Below are positions 8,464 through 18,225 of a DNA stretch of 64,000 nt, one piece after another. The DNA is from CAIWHR01 sp963726775 (lineage in GTDB: Bacteria; Pseudomonadota; Gammaproteobacteria; Burkholderiales; Casimicrobiaceae): positions 244,484-308,483 of the forward strand of contig CAVSDL010000015.1 in the NCBI GenBank assembly GCA_963726775.1, written 5' to 3'. The translations under genes and the position numbers were made by a program. The notes beneath the pieces were generated by a model, which did not search any database, was not told the DNA's origin, and was given only the letters and a program-made list of their open reading frames with translations. Every line of letters begins with the position of its first letter. Position 1 is the stretch's first letter.

Positions 8464-9111
8464 ATGAAAATTCTGGTCATCGACGACCATCCGCTGATTC
8501 AGGACGCGCTGGCGCAATTGCTGCCGCAACTTGGCGCGACGATCGAAGTGCGAGGGGCTGTCGACGCCGCCGGCGCGACCGCCATTCTCGACGACGAACC
8601 CGATGTTGCGATGGTGCTGCTCGACCTTGCGCTGCCGGGAACGCGCGGGCTCGATCTGCTCGCCGATCTGCTGCTCGATTACCCTGGCGTGCCGGTCGTC
8701 GTGCTGTCCGCAACGCACGACCAGGCGACGGTCAATGCGGCGCTCGCCGCGGGCGCGCGCGGCTTCATCCCGAAGACCGCCGGTGCGGCGGAGCTGCTCG
8801 AGGCGATCCGGCGCGTTCACGAAGGCGGAGATTACCTGACGCAGGACGTCACGCTGGTCCCCGACGCCGACGGCGTCCACATCGCTCCGGACGAACTCGG
8901 CCTGACCGAACGGCAGGCAGACGTGCTGGTACTGCTGGTTCAGGGCAAGCCCAACAAGCTGATCTGCCGTGACCTCAAGCTGTCGGAAGGAACGGTCAAG
9001 GTGCACGTGAGCGCGATTCTGAGAGCGCTCAACGTTCATTCGCGCACCCAGGCCGTCGCGATGCTCGCGCGGCGCGGCATCAGCGTCGAAACGCTGGTTT
9101 CGCGGCGCTGA
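8464..9111 (+). CDS. Response regulator, NarL/FixJ (LuxR-HTH) family
   Basis: 215 residues starting at ATG 8464 behind a GGGAGG ribosome site. The receiver domain (1-~120) has the acidic pair DD (7-8), phospho-acceptor D54 in LLDLALPG and the lysine of FIPKTAG. The C-terminal LuxR-type helix-turn-helix (about 145-205) reads LTERQADVLVLLVQGKPNKLICRDLKLSEGTVKVHVSAILRAL. It lies 4 bp before the hybrid kinase gene and surely forms one operon with it. Its targets are not evident. Confidence 0.93.
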   Translation: MKILVIDDHPLIQDALAQLLPQLGATIEVRGAVDAAGATAILDDEPDVAMVLLDLALPGTRGLDLLADLLLDYPGVPVVVLSATHDQATVNAALAAGARGFIPKTAGAAELLEAIRRVHEGGDYLTQDVTLVPDADGVHIAPDELGLTERQADVLVLLVQGKPNKLICRDLKLSEGTVKVHVSAILRALNVHSRTQAVAMLARRGISVETLVSRR

Positions 9112-9115
9112 CACG

Positions 9116-10945
9116 ATGCCCTCCCACGCTACAGTCGCGCCGCCGCTCCTGGCGCGCGCGCGCGCCGACCAGGTCGCGATTCTCTACGGCTCGTGGCACC
9201 GGACCACGGCGTCGATGGCCTTCGGCGCGCTCATCTTGTGCACGGTCCTGTGGGACCAGGAGTCAGCGACTGCGATGGCAATCTGGTTTGCCGCAATCCT
9301 GGCGAACCAGGCATGGCGCGGCGCATTGGCGCGGGCCTATCGGCGCCGCGCCCGGATGGTCGAAGAGGCATGCCGATGGGGGAACTACTGGGCCGCCGGC
9401 GCAACGATGGCCGGAGCGCTGTGGGGCATCGCAGCCGTCGCCATGTTCCCCGCGTCGCCGCCGCATCAGGCGCTGCTGATCGTCTGCCTCTTCAGCGTGA
9501 TCCTGGGCGGTCTCAACCTCACCGCCGTCTACAAGCCGTCGTTCTACGGGTTCGCGCTGGCGACGCTCGTGCCGCTGATCGCCCGCGTCGCTTACGAGGG
9601 TGATCAGGTCCATCTGTTCACCGCCATGGTGCTGTTGGTAGTGCTCGTGTTCGTTCTCGGCTTCGGGCGCCAGCTCAACGACCTGCTGACAAACTCGCTC
9701 GCCAGTCGCCACGAAAATGTCGATCTCATCGGCGAGCTTACCGCCCAGACCGCGGCCGCCGAATCCGCACGCACTGCCGCCGAAACCGCAAATCGAGCGA
9801 AGAGCCAGTTTCTTGCCGCGGCAAGCCACGATCTGCGCCAGCCGCTGCATGCGATGGGATTGTTCGCGGCGGCCCTGGCCGCCCGGGCACGCGATCCGGA
9901 AATGAAACCGCTGATCGCCAGCATCCACGCCTCGGTCGAGGCGCTCGAAGGACTGTTCGCGCAGTTGCTCGATCTGTCGCGACTCGAAGCGGGGGCATTG
10001 CATCCCGAGCCGGCGTCGGTTCCCCTCGACCGGCTGTTTGCGCGGCTCGCCGCGGATTTCGCGCCGCAGGCCACGACGCACGGACTACTCCTGCGCGTGG
10101 TCCAGACGTCGTGCTGCGTGAACTCGGATCCGGTTCTGCTGGAGCGCATCCTGCGCAACCTCCTTGCCAACGCGCTGCGCTACACGCGCTCCGGCGGCGT
10201 CGTTCTCGGCGCGCGACGGCGCGGCCGGACCCTGCGCATCGACATCGTCGATAGCGGCGTCGGCATCGCCGCCGCCGACCGCGAACGCATTTTCGAGGAA
10301 TTTTTCCAGATCGGGACCGCACCGCGCCATGCCGACGGCCGCGGGATGGGCCTCGGTCTCGCCATCGTGCGCCGCCTCTGCATTCTGCTTGGACATCGCC
10401 TCGATCTTGCCTCGACGCCCGGTCGCGGATCCCGCTTTTCGGTCACCGCGCCGCGCGCCATACCGCGCCGCCAGCGCAGCGATCCCGTCCTGGCGCAAGC
10501 GGCCCGTTCGTGGACGGCACCAGTGGCGTCGGCGTTTGCCGATCGCCACGTTATCGTCGTCGACGACGATCCGGCGATCGTCGCGGCAATGGGCGCACTC
10601 TTCATGTCGTGGGGCGCGCGCGTCGCGGGCGGCCACGATGCAGAATCGGCGCTGGCGGCATTGGGGGAGGAGCCCGCGGATCTGATCGTTGCCGATCTGC
10701 GGCTCGCCGACGGAGCGTCCGGCATCGTCGCGATCGCCCGCGTGCGCGACGCGACGGGCGAGGCCACTCCGGCGTTGGTCGTGTCCGGCGACACCAGCGA
10801 GAATGCGCGTGCCGAAGCGCGCGACGCGGGCGTGACGCTGCTGTCGAAACCCGTCGTCGCGGCAGCGCTCAAGGCGGCGGCGGAAACCGCGCTCGATTCC
10901 GGCACCCGCGCCGACACCGCGCCGCGGCTCGCGGCAACGGCGTAA
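9116..10945 (+). CDS. Hybrid sensor histidine kinase with C-terminal receiver domain
   Basis: 609 residues. The N-terminal ~180 residues carry about six short membrane spans with little periplasmic sequence, so the input is probably sensed in or near the membrane. A helical linker leads to the HisKA domain with phospho-acceptor H238 (AASHDLRQPLHAMG), the N-box (ILRNLLANALRYT), glycine boxes (DSGVGI, GMGLGLAIV), and a C-terminal receiver (~475-595; VIVVDDDPAI, phospho-Asp in IVADLRLADG). The internal receiver suggests a phosphorelay or self-inhibition before transfer to the NarL-type partner. The signal is unknown. Confidence 0.9.
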   Translation: MPSHATVAPPLLARARADQVAILYGSWHRTTASMAFGALILCTVLWDQESATAMAIWFAAILANQAWRGALARAYRRRARMVEEACRWGNYWAAGATMAGALWGIAAVAMFPASPPHQALLIVCLFSVILGGLNLTAVYKPSFYGFALATLVPLIARVAYEGDQVHLFTAMVLLVVLVFVLGFGRQLNDLLTNSLASRHENVDLIGELTAQTAAAESARTAAETANRAKSQFLAAASHDLRQPLHAMGLFAAALAARARDPEMKPLIASIHASVEALEGLFAQLLDLSRLEAGALHPEPASVPLDRLFARLAADFAPQATTHGLLLRVVQTSCCVNSDPVLLERILRNLLANALRYTRSGGVVLGARRRGRTLRIDIVDSGVGIAAADRERIFEEFFQIGTAPRHADGRGMGLGLAIVRRLCILLGHRLDLASTPGRGSRFSVTAPRAIPRRQRSDPVLAQAARSWTAPVASAFADRHVIVVDDDPAIVAAMGALFMSWGARVAGGHDAESALAALGEEPADLIVADLRLADGASGIVAIARVRDATGEATPALVVSGDTSENARAEARDAGVTLLSKPVVAAALKAAAETALDSGTRADTAPRLAATA

Positions 10946-11062
10946 ACGCGCACGCCTAAAGAATCCGGCACCAGGCCCGGGCAGTACCCGGCGGCCTGCG
11001 GGCCGCGTCGCGCCGGCCGGAGCGCCGACGCGTGCGGCGGCGACGCGAGCCCAGGCGGCCGC

Positions 11063-11590
11063 TCAGCCGGCGCCGTGCATGCGCTCGTGCATCTTCTCGC
11101 GGAACGCTTCCATGCGGTCCATGCGCTTCTGCAGCAAGTCGCGCACGATGGCCTTCTGGTCGACCGTGAAAGTACCGTAGAGTTTCAGCCATTGGTCGCG
11201 GATCTGGTGCCGCAACGCCCGGGCCTGCTGCTCGACGTCGTCCGCGATCACGGCGACCGCCGCCAGGTTCGGCTCGGTCTTCGCGAGCTCGGCGCGCATT
11301 CCGTCCTTCACTTTCTGATGCAGGGCGCGGCCCGATTCGCGCGCGGCCCTGCTCTGCGCAACGGCGGCATCGAACATCACCTGCTGTGACGTGTCGAGAT
11401 TGAGCTTGGCCTTCGCTTCGGCGATCAGGTGCCCGATCATCTGGTCGCCGGCGGCGGCCCCGTGCCCCATCGCGCCACCGGGAGCCTGGGCAAGAGCGGC
11501 ACCTGCGAACATCAGCGCGAGCGCCGGCGCCGTGGACGCCGCGATGCGGCGCGAACAAAACCGAGTGGCATGGAACCGAGACCTGATCAT
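11063..11590 (-). CDS. Periplasmic Spy/CpxP-like protein
   Basis: 175 residues from ATG 11590, which follows GAAAGGAAG at good distance. The signal peptide (RRIAASTAPALALMFAGAALAQA) is followed by a glycine-rich stretch and a long helical domain with two LTxxQ-like segments (LDTSQQVMFDAA and FTVDQKAIVRDLLQKR) and a Met/His-rich end (MDRMEAFREKMHERMHGAG). Spy/CpxP proteins are dimeric periplasmic chaperones or stress-sensor modulators. It is divergent from an OmpR/EnvZ-type pair, which resembles envelope-stress modules, so that pair may control it. Confidence 0.75.
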   Translation of the reverse strand: MIRSRFHATRFCSRRIAASTAPALALMFAGAALAQAPGGAMGHGAAAGDQMIGHLIAEAKAKLNLDTSQQVMFDAAVAQSRAARESGRALHQKVKDGMRAELAKTEPNLAAVAVIADDVEQQARALRHQIRDQWLKLYGTFTVDQKAIVRDLLQKRMDRMEAFREKMHERMHGAG

Positions 11591-11717
11591 GATGCTTCCT
11601 TTCGTAGACCGCGTGGGGAGAGGGGATTGTCGCAACGGGCACCGCGCCGGATGCGCAGCTTCCGTGGAGTTCGACACCATTGTGGCCCCGGGTTCCGCAA
11701 CCATCCCGCTATGATTG

Positions 11718-11762
11718 CAACGGAACGTTGCGCCGGTGATGCGGCGTTACAATCGGTTACAT
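11718..11762. promoter_or_regulatory. Candidate regulator sites in the spy-like/ompR divergent region
   Basis: Two elements sit in the 213-bp divergent region. An inverted repeat GCAACG-GAA-CGTTGC covers 11718-11732. A direct repeat GTTACA-N4-GTTACA covers 11747-11762 with a 10-bp period, i.e. both halves on one DNA face. OmpR/PhoB-family regulators bind such 10-11-bp direct repeats, so autoregulation and control of the Spy-like gene are plausible. Inferred, not tested. Confidence 0.45.
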
Positions 11763-11803
11763 GTCGCCGCCCACGCGTCGCGCGCGCGACCGTTTAATGC
11801 GCC

Positions 11804-12553
11804 ATGCCCGCCAGGAACGCTCCCCACCGGATTCTCGTTGTCGACGACGACGTGCGGCTGCGCGACCTGCTTTCGCGGTACCTCACGGAACAGGGCTTTC
11901 ACGTCGCGACCCTGGCGGACGCCCGAGACCTCGACAAGAAGCTGCAGCGGGACCCGCCGCACCTCATCGTGCTGGACCTGATGCTCCCCGGCGAGGACGG
12001 CCTGTCCGTGTGCCGGCGCCTGCGCGGTGCGGGCGAAAGCGTCCCGATCATCATGCTGACGGCCAAGGGCGAGGAGGTCGACCGGATCGTCGGCCTGGAG
12101 ATGGGCGCTGACGACTATCTGCCCAAGCCTTTCAACCCGCGCGAACTCGTCGCCCGGATCCACGCGGTGCTGCGCCGGCATACCGAGCGCTTGGCGCCGG
12201 GTGCGCCAGCGCCAGGGGGCAAGGCGGCGTTCGGACGATTCGTGCTCGACCTGGCGGCGCGAACACTCGCCGACGGCAACGAGATCATCCACTTGACCAC
12301 CGGCGAATTTTCGCTGGTGAAAGTGTTCGCTCAGCACCCTCGCCAACCGCTTGCCCGCGAGAAACTGATGCTGCTGGCGCGCGGTCGCGACCACGACGTG
12401 TTCGACCGCGCGATCGACGTCCAGGTTTCGCGGCTGCGCAAGCTGATCGAGCCCGATCCTGCAAAGCCGCGCTACATCCAGACGGTGTGGGGATTCGGTT
12501 ACGTCTTCGTGCCCGGCGACAGTCCGAGCGACACCGCGACCCCGGAGACCTGA
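11804..12553 (+). CDS. ompR: Response regulator, OmpR/PhoB family
   Basis: 249 residues. Receiver domain with VVDDDVRLR (acidic cluster 14-16), phospho-acceptor D58 in LDLMLPGEDG, T/S and K of MLTAKG and PKPFNPREL. The C-terminal winged helix (about 140-235) contains the OmpR-specific segments LTTGEFSLVKVFAQHPRQPLAREKLM, RAIDVQVSRLRKLIEPDP and PRYIQTVWGFGYVFVP. The kinase gene begins 4 bp after the stop. The OmpR/EnvZ assignment rests on these motifs and the pairing; the physiological signal (osmotic or envelope stress) is family knowledge. Confidence 0.88.
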   Translation: MPARNAPHRILVVDDDVRLRDLLSRYLTEQGFHVATLADARDLDKKLQRDPPHLIVLDLMLPGEDGLSVCRRLRGAGESVPIIMLTAKGEEVDRIVGLEMGADDYLPKPFNPRELVARIHAVLRRHTERLAPGAPAPGGKAAFGRFVLDLAARTLADGNEIIHLTTGEFSLVKVFAQHPRQPLAREKLMLLARGRDHDVFDRAIDVQVSRLRKLIEPDPAKPRYIQTVWGFGYVFVPGDSPSDTATPET

Positions 12554-12557
12554 CCCG

Positions 12558-13874
12558 GTGCCGCTCTATCCCCGTTCGCTCTTCGGGCGCCTGGCTCTGC
12601 TGCTCCTTGTTGTCGTCGCCATTGCGCTGGTCTCGACCATCGCGTTCTTTCGACACGACCGCGCAGCGCTGCTGGCACGCCAGTTTGGCGACACCAAGAT
12701 CGTCCAGCTCCAGGCCGTCCGCGCGGCGCTCGAAGCTTCCGACGCGCGCGAGCGCCGCGAAACGGTCGGGCGCATCGGCCGCGAATACGGCGTGCGCATC
12801 ATCCCGGAAAACGAGCGCCCGTTAATGGGGGCGAAAGCGCCTGCCCTGCCGGCAATGCAGGAGCTCGAGCAGCGGCTGCGGGACCGATTGGGCCCCGGCA
12901 TCGAGGTACGCGCCGCACCGGGCCGGGGCCTGCTGTTCATTCGCGTCGAAGCCTCCGGTCTCGGCTACTGGATCGGCTTTCCCTTGCCGCCGCGGCCGCA
13001 GGCCGACGACGAACCTTCGCGGGCGATCGCGTGGAGCCTGACGCTGGTCGCCGTTCTGCTGCTCGCTGCGCTCTCTTTCGCGCGTTATCTCGCGCGCCCG
13101 TTGCGCGACCTCAATGCGGCCGTCGAGCGCGTCGGGCGCGGCGAAACTCCGCCGCCGCTTCCCGAGCAGGGTCCTTCGGAAATTAGGAACCTCAACCGCG
13201 GCTTCAACCGAATGACCGCGAACCTGCAGCAGTTGGAGCAGGACCGCGCATTGCTGCTCGCCGGCGTTTCGCACGATCTGCGCACGCCTCTCGCGCGATT
13301 GCGGCTCGGCATCGAGATGGGGTCGCGCGACGAGGCGACGCGAAAGGGCTTGGTCGACGATATCGAAGAAATGGACAGGATCGTCGGACAGTTCCTCGAT
13401 TTCGCCCGCAGCGACCGCGAAACGAACGTCGCTCCCTCCGACCCGAACGACATCGTCCGCACCTGCGTCGAGCGTTACGCGCGCGCCGGCCACGACGTGC
13501 GCTTTGCCGCCGGCATGGTTCCCGCAGTGCCATTGCGTCCGACCGCGTATTCGCGGCTCGTCGCCAACCTGATCGATAACGCGCTGGCCTACGGCGCGCC
13601 GCCGGTCGACGTGGCGACATCGGTCGCCGGTCACCGGGTGGTGCTCGAAGTTGCCGACCGTGGTCCGGGCATTCCGGCCGAGCAGGTGGAGCGCCTGAAG
13701 CAGCCGTTTACGCGCGCGACGGCGTCCCGCACCAACGCCAGCGGCGTGGCCGGGGCGGGGCTGGGACTTGCGATCGTCGACCGCATCGCACGCCTGCACG
13801 GGGGAACGTTCGATCTTCTTCCTCGCGACGGCGGCGGTACGGTGGCGCGAGTCCGGTTGCCGCTGGGTCCTTAG
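12558..13874 (+). CDS. envZ: Sensor histidine kinase, EnvZ-type
   Basis: 438 residues from a GTG start 4 bp after ompR. Layout: first membrane span (~10-31), periplasmic sensor domain (~32-155), second span (~157-175), HAMP (RYLARPLRDLNAAVERVGRGE), HisKA with phospho-acceptor H239 (VSHDLRTPLARLRLGIEM), then the ATPase domain with N-box (RLVANLIDNALAYG), DRGPGIP and GAGLGLAIVDRI. The short DHp sequence is close to EnvZ of beta/gammaproteobacteria. Autophosphorylation and phosphotransfer to the preceding OmpR-type regulator are expected. Confidence 0.88.
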   Translation: MPLYPRSLFGRLALLLLVVVAIALVSTIAFFRHDRAALLARQFGDTKIVQLQAVRAALEASDARERRETVGRIGREYGVRIIPENERPLMGAKAPALPAMQELEQRLRDRLGPGIEVRAAPGRGLLFIRVEASGLGYWIGFPLPPRPQADDEPSRAIAWSLTLVAVLLLAALSFARYLARPLRDLNAAVERVGRGETPPPLPEQGPSEIRNLNRGFNRMTANLQQLEQDRALLLAGVSHDLRTPLARLRLGIEMGSRDEATRKGLVDDIEEMDRIVGQFLDFARSDRETNVAPSDPNDIVRTCVERYARAGHDVRFAAGMVPAVPLRPTAYSRLVANLIDNALAYGAPPVDVATSVAGHRVVLEVADRGPGIPAEQVERLKQPFTRATASRTNASGVAGAGLGLAIVDRIARLHGGTFDLLPRDGGGTVARVRLPLGP

Positions 13875-14250
13875 AAATCGGGAAGCCCGGAGTTAACGCG
13901 GTGTTGACATCGCGGGTGTTCGGCAAATACACGGATGCCGAGGCCTAACGGACGCTGACAACGATTCGCCCCGTGCCGAATTGGTGCAACAAATTCACGG
14001 CCTCGGTACGACAATCCTGCGCGAACCAGGCGAATTGGCGGCTGCTGTTCGCCCGATAACACAATATATCGCCGCGCGAAATTGCCATGCTTTCTCGTCA
14101 ATCCCTAAGCGACCTCGCGGGCGGAACGCGGTTCCTGCGACGAAGCGAATCTCCGGCGAGCCGCGTAGTACCCACTCCCAAATATTGACTCTCGCCGCAA
14201 TGCGGGAGTCAAATGTTCGCCTCCGAATAATCAGAACAAAGGGAGTCCCC
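13875..14250. other. Lower-GC leader region of exported-protein gene A, with conserved stem-loop
   Basis: A 375-bp non-coding stretch, visibly less GC-rich than the flanks. Near its end TTGACTCTCGC (14185-14195) pairs with GCGGGAGTCAA (14202-14212) to form an 11-bp stem with one T-G pair and a 6-base loop. The same block recurs, with a degraded stem, before gene B at 17183-17210, so the upstream region was duplicated together with the gene. It may be an mRNA leader hairpin or an operator. Confidence 0.5.
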
Positions 14251-15260
14251 ATGACGCGAGCATGGCGCTGGTTGCGTTCTGGATTTCGTTTTCCTGTCGC
14301 CTGTCTGGCGGCATCGAAAGGCCTGCCACCTCTGGCGACTGTAGACGCGCCGCGGCATGCAACCACCTCGACCGTTCTGCACGCGCATGCGGACACGACC
14401 CTGTCGAAATGGCTCGCGCTCCTGTTTCTGTGCGTCGCCGCGTCGGGCGCACCCATCGCAATCGCGCAGGCGCCAAATTACCAGGGTCTCTGGTGGAAAT
14501 CGCCCGCGGGATCGGAATCCGGGTGGGGGATCAATTTCGCGCACCAGGGCGACATCATCTTCGCCACCTGGTTCACCTACGACACCACCGGCAAGGCCTG
14601 GTGGCTGACGATGACCGCCAACAAGACGGCGGACAACACCTACGCCGGCACGATCTACCAGACCCGCGGCCCTGCATTCAACGCAGTGCCGTTCAGCCCG
14701 GGACAGGTCACGGTGACGCCTGTCGGCTCCGGGACGCTTTCCTTCACCGACACCAGCACGGGCACGTTCGCCTATACGGTAAACGGTGTATCGCAGACCA
14801 AGGCGATTGCGCGTGAGGTCTTTGGCACGCCACCGACATGCACGTTCGGTACGCAGCCCAATTTCGCCTTGGCCACGAATTACCAGGACCTCTGGTGGGC
14901 CGCGCCGCCGGGCTCCGAATCGGGGTGGGGCATCAACCTCACGCACCAGGGCGACACGATCTTCGCGACCTGGTTCACCTACGACGTCGACGGCACTCCG
15001 CTGTGGCTGGCCGTGACGGCAATCAAGACCGCACCGGGCACCTATTCCGGTACCCAGTTGTTCCGTCTGACCGGACCGCCATTCAACAGCATCCCGTTTC
15101 CACCTTTGGGCGCCCCCGGTGGCGCAGTCGCCAGCAACGTCGGCACGGCGAAATTCACGTTCACCGATGGCAACACCGGTTCCTTCACCTACACCGTCAA
15201 TGGAGTGACGCAATCCAAGAACATCACCCGCGAACTTTTCCAGCCGCCTGCCGGGACCAT
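14185..15260 (+). repeat. Long direct repeat, copy A (leader, signal region and two WW repeats)
   Basis: DNA from the leader through the second WW repeat is repeated at 17183-18225 with long near-identical tracts. The clearest lies around 14530-14700 versus 17525-17695, encoding GWGINFAHQGDIIFATWFTYD and onward. The copies diverge completely afterwards, so a 5' module was duplicated onto different C-terminal modules. Confidence 0.8.
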
Positions 15261-16945
15261 CTGCCAAGTGGGGAATGTCCCGTTGCTTGGACGGTACCGC
15301 ATCGCCACCAGGGGACTGTGGGTCGGAATCGAGCGCCGCGGCTCGGCCTTCGGGTATCCGATTGCCCAGCTCATGCAACAACTCGACACTTTCGACGGCG
15401 CGGTCGGGTCGACGATCGCGACCGAAACGTCTCTCCAACTACAGGTCATGAAATCGATGGGTATCAATACCATTTCCCTTGCGGACATCAGTTCCGATCT
15501 GGGCGATGGAATGTATTCGCTTCCAGCCTGCAGTTTGGGGCCCTTGGGATTGCAGTGGCCGCAGCCGACGGCAGCTGAACTTTCGGGTCTGCGGAAATTC
15601 TTTGATCTGGCTGAGAGCAATGGCATCAAGGTTCAATTCATGCTCAACAACACGCATATGGACGATCTGCCAAAGTCGCAAATTTGGTTAAGCGCGATAC
15701 TTGGCGTGATCGGGAATCATCCCGCATTGGACTTTGTCGCCTTCGGAGGGGATCTCCATGTGCTCACGCTTGGCTCCGGTGTGCCTGCTTCTTGTGGAGG
15801 TCTGTCAGAGGCGCCACTCTGGTTGGGTCCCAGCGCGCAGCAAGGAGCATACGTTCAGTGGGCAATCGGTTACGGACTCTCGCTGGGCATAGCGAGCAGG
15901 AAACTCACAGCGGAAGCCATCGTCGGCGACTATTACACCGAAAGTCAGCCCGCTAGATTCTGGACCCCGATCGCGACGCTCAAGTCGATTTTCGACAACT
16001 TGGGTATCCCGAACGATCAGAGGACCTATGCAATTTCCTTCTATGAACACACGAAATGCTCCACTGCGAGAGGTCTGCCATGCGTTGACGCCGATCCGCA
16101 TGCCTGGGCAGAGGAAACCCTGCGCAATCTGTTCAATATCGTAGGGACCAGCAATGGCGCACGGGTGGTTGCTCCGGAAATGGGCGACCTACCGCCGATC
16201 CGTTCCGCATGGCCGCCACAAAGCAGCCTGGAAAGCTTGATATCGTTGATGGAGAAGTATGGCGTTGACGGCGGTTCGTATTGGATATGGACCGAAACTG
16301 ACAACGCGAGAGAGGCCGATCCCGCGTTTTTCGGTGAACCGGTCAAGCTCCGAGGCACGGCGTTTCGCTACAACCCTGTGCAAAAGGAAGTCCTGGATAT
16401 GGGCGGCTTCCATTTGATCGCGATAGCGAATTCGTCATTCGAGAGTGGCGACGCCGCACCGTCCAACTGGACGATTGGCGCCAGCGGCGTGGGCACGGCC
16501 AGTCGCTACTTTCTCGCCGGTGAGTCGGGACAGCCGACCGTACCCACACGCGGGAGCTACAGTCTGCGTCTGATGTCGGGAAGCGCCGGCAACCGATGAA
16601 GTGAACGCCACCAGCGATGCCATCGCAGTGTCGCCAAATACGGCGTACACCACGACGGCGAACCTACGGTTTGCATGGAGTGGTGATCCAAACCCTGTGG
16701 CTTCGCCCTTTGCGCGACCGCACGTGTTCGTGAAGATGTTCTACTATGACTCTGCCGGACAGCCGTCCCAATCACGGCCGACGGACATGTTCCAGTATTT
16801 CCAGGAAGACTCGGCGTCGGCATTTGGCACCTTCCCTTTGCAATACAAGACTCCGGGAGATGCCGCGTCTGTCCGCATCCAATTCGGTGTTGCTCGGAAC
16901 GGGCTACCGACGGCCATCACGTTTGACGTCGACAATGTTCGTTGA
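14251..16945 (+). pseudogene. Exported protein A: two WW-rich repeats, TIM-barrel-like domain and C-terminal carbohydrate-binding-like domain (one frameshift)
   Basis: Starts at ATG 14251 behind GGGAG. The leader is unusually long: an Arg/Trp-rich N-terminus (MTRAWRWLRSGFRF), a ~50-residue linker, then a hydrophobic core (52-72) ending AQA. Two tandem ~115-residue repeats (about 76-190 and 210-330) share NYQ-LWW...SESGWGIN--HQGD-IFATWFTYD...TYTVNGV-Q-K-I-RE-F. Residues ~345-725 look like a glycosidase-type barrel (FMLNNTHMDDLP, DFVAFGGD, GGSYWIWTETDN), with no catalytic pair assigned. A beta-sandwich (NSSFESGDAAPSNWTIGASG) follows but is cut by TGA at 16597-16599. One extra base near 16590 moves the rest (DEVNATSDAIAVSP...) into another frame ending at 16945. 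Either a sequence error or a recent break. Confidence 0.7.
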
Positions 16946-16958
16946 ACCACTATGCAAT

Positions 16959-17153
16959 TCACGGCAATCCAAGGACCTGCACCAGTTCGATCAGTTGTAA
17001 CAAGGCGGTGATGCTTGCGTCCGCCCTGGGCTCGTAGCTCAACTCCGGGAACACACTTGCCCGATACGGGATCGCGGAACCGTTTGGATAGAGCACCAGC
17101 GGGTCGGCGCTTGGCTGCAGGAAATCGCACGCCATCGTGTAATTGAACGTCAT
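16959..17153 (-). CDS. Possible small ORF or gene remnant
   Basis: 64 codons (MTFNYTMACDFLQPSADP ... LQLIELVQVLGLP) in the 300-bp space between exported-protein genes A and B. The residue composition is more protein-like than that of other shadow frames, but there is no clear ribosome site (CGGGA precedes the ATG at a few bases) and no recognisable family. It may be the tail of a lost gene. The rest of the interval up to 17182 holds nothing identified. Confidence 0.25.
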   Translation of the reverse strand: MTFNYTMACDFLQPSADPLVLYPNGSAIPYRASVFPELSYEPRADASITALLQLIELVQVLGLP

Positions 17154-17182
17154 TCCCGCCCTTCGGACTGGGGCATTAATCG

Positions 17183-18225
17183 TTGACACTCGCCGCAATG
17201 CGGAGTCGAATGTTTGCCCGCGAACAATCCGAACAAGGGAAGCCCCCATGACACGAGCATGGCGTTGGTTAGGTTCCGGATTTCGTTTTTCTGTCGCCCC
17301 ACTAGCTACAACGATGGGCCTGCCGCCTTCGGCGATCGTTGCCGCGCCACAGCGCATAACGACGTCGACCGCTCTGCGCTTGAACCTGCGCAGGACCTTG
17401 GCCAAATTGCTCGCGCTTTCTCTTCTCTGTGTCGCCACGTCGAGTGCGCACGCTGCGACTTCACCGCCACCAAATTACCAGGGCCTCTGGTGGGAAGCCC
17501 CGCCGGGATTGGAGTCCGGGTGGGGAATCAATTTCGCGCACCAGGGCGACATCATCTTCGCCACTTGGTTCACCTACGACACCACCGGCAAGGCCTGGTG
17601 GCTGACGATGACCGCCAACAAGACGGCGGACAACGCGTACGCCGGCACGATCTACCAGACCCGCGGTCCCGCATTCAACGCCGTGCCGTTCAGTCCGGCT
17701 CAGGTCACGGCGACGCCCATCGGCTCGGGAACGTTGAATTTCACCAGCGCGAGCATCGGGACATTCTCCTACACGGTGAACGGCGTATCGCAGACCAAGG
17801 CGGTTACGCGTGAAGTCTTCGGCACGCTCCCGACCTGCACGTTCGGCGCGCAACCCAATCTCGCGCTGGCCACGAACTACCAGGACCTGTGGTGGGCCGC
17901 GCCGGCCGGCTCCGAATCGGGATGGGGTGTCAACCTCACGCACCAGGGCGACACCATCTTCGCGAGCTGGTTCACCTACGACACCGACGGCACGCCGCTG
18001 TGGCTGGTGGCGACGGCGCCGAAGACATCGGCGGGGACGCTACACCGGCACGCTGTATCGCACGACCGGTCCGGCGTTCAATGCGACGCCCTTCGATCCG
18101 GCGAACGTCGCGGCCACGCCGGTAGGCTCGGCAACGTTCACGTTCACGGACGGGAATGCAGGAACATTTGCCTACGTCGTCAACGGGGTGGCGCAGAGCA
18201 AGAACATTACCCGACAGGTGTTCGC
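17183..18225 (+). repeat. Long direct repeat, copy B
   Basis: Second copy of the leader/signal/WW-repeat block described at 14185-15260. The leader stem is degraded here (TTGACACTCGC versus GCGGAGTCGAA), and the ribosome-site region reads GGGAAGCCCCC before the ATG at 17248. Confidence 0.8.
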
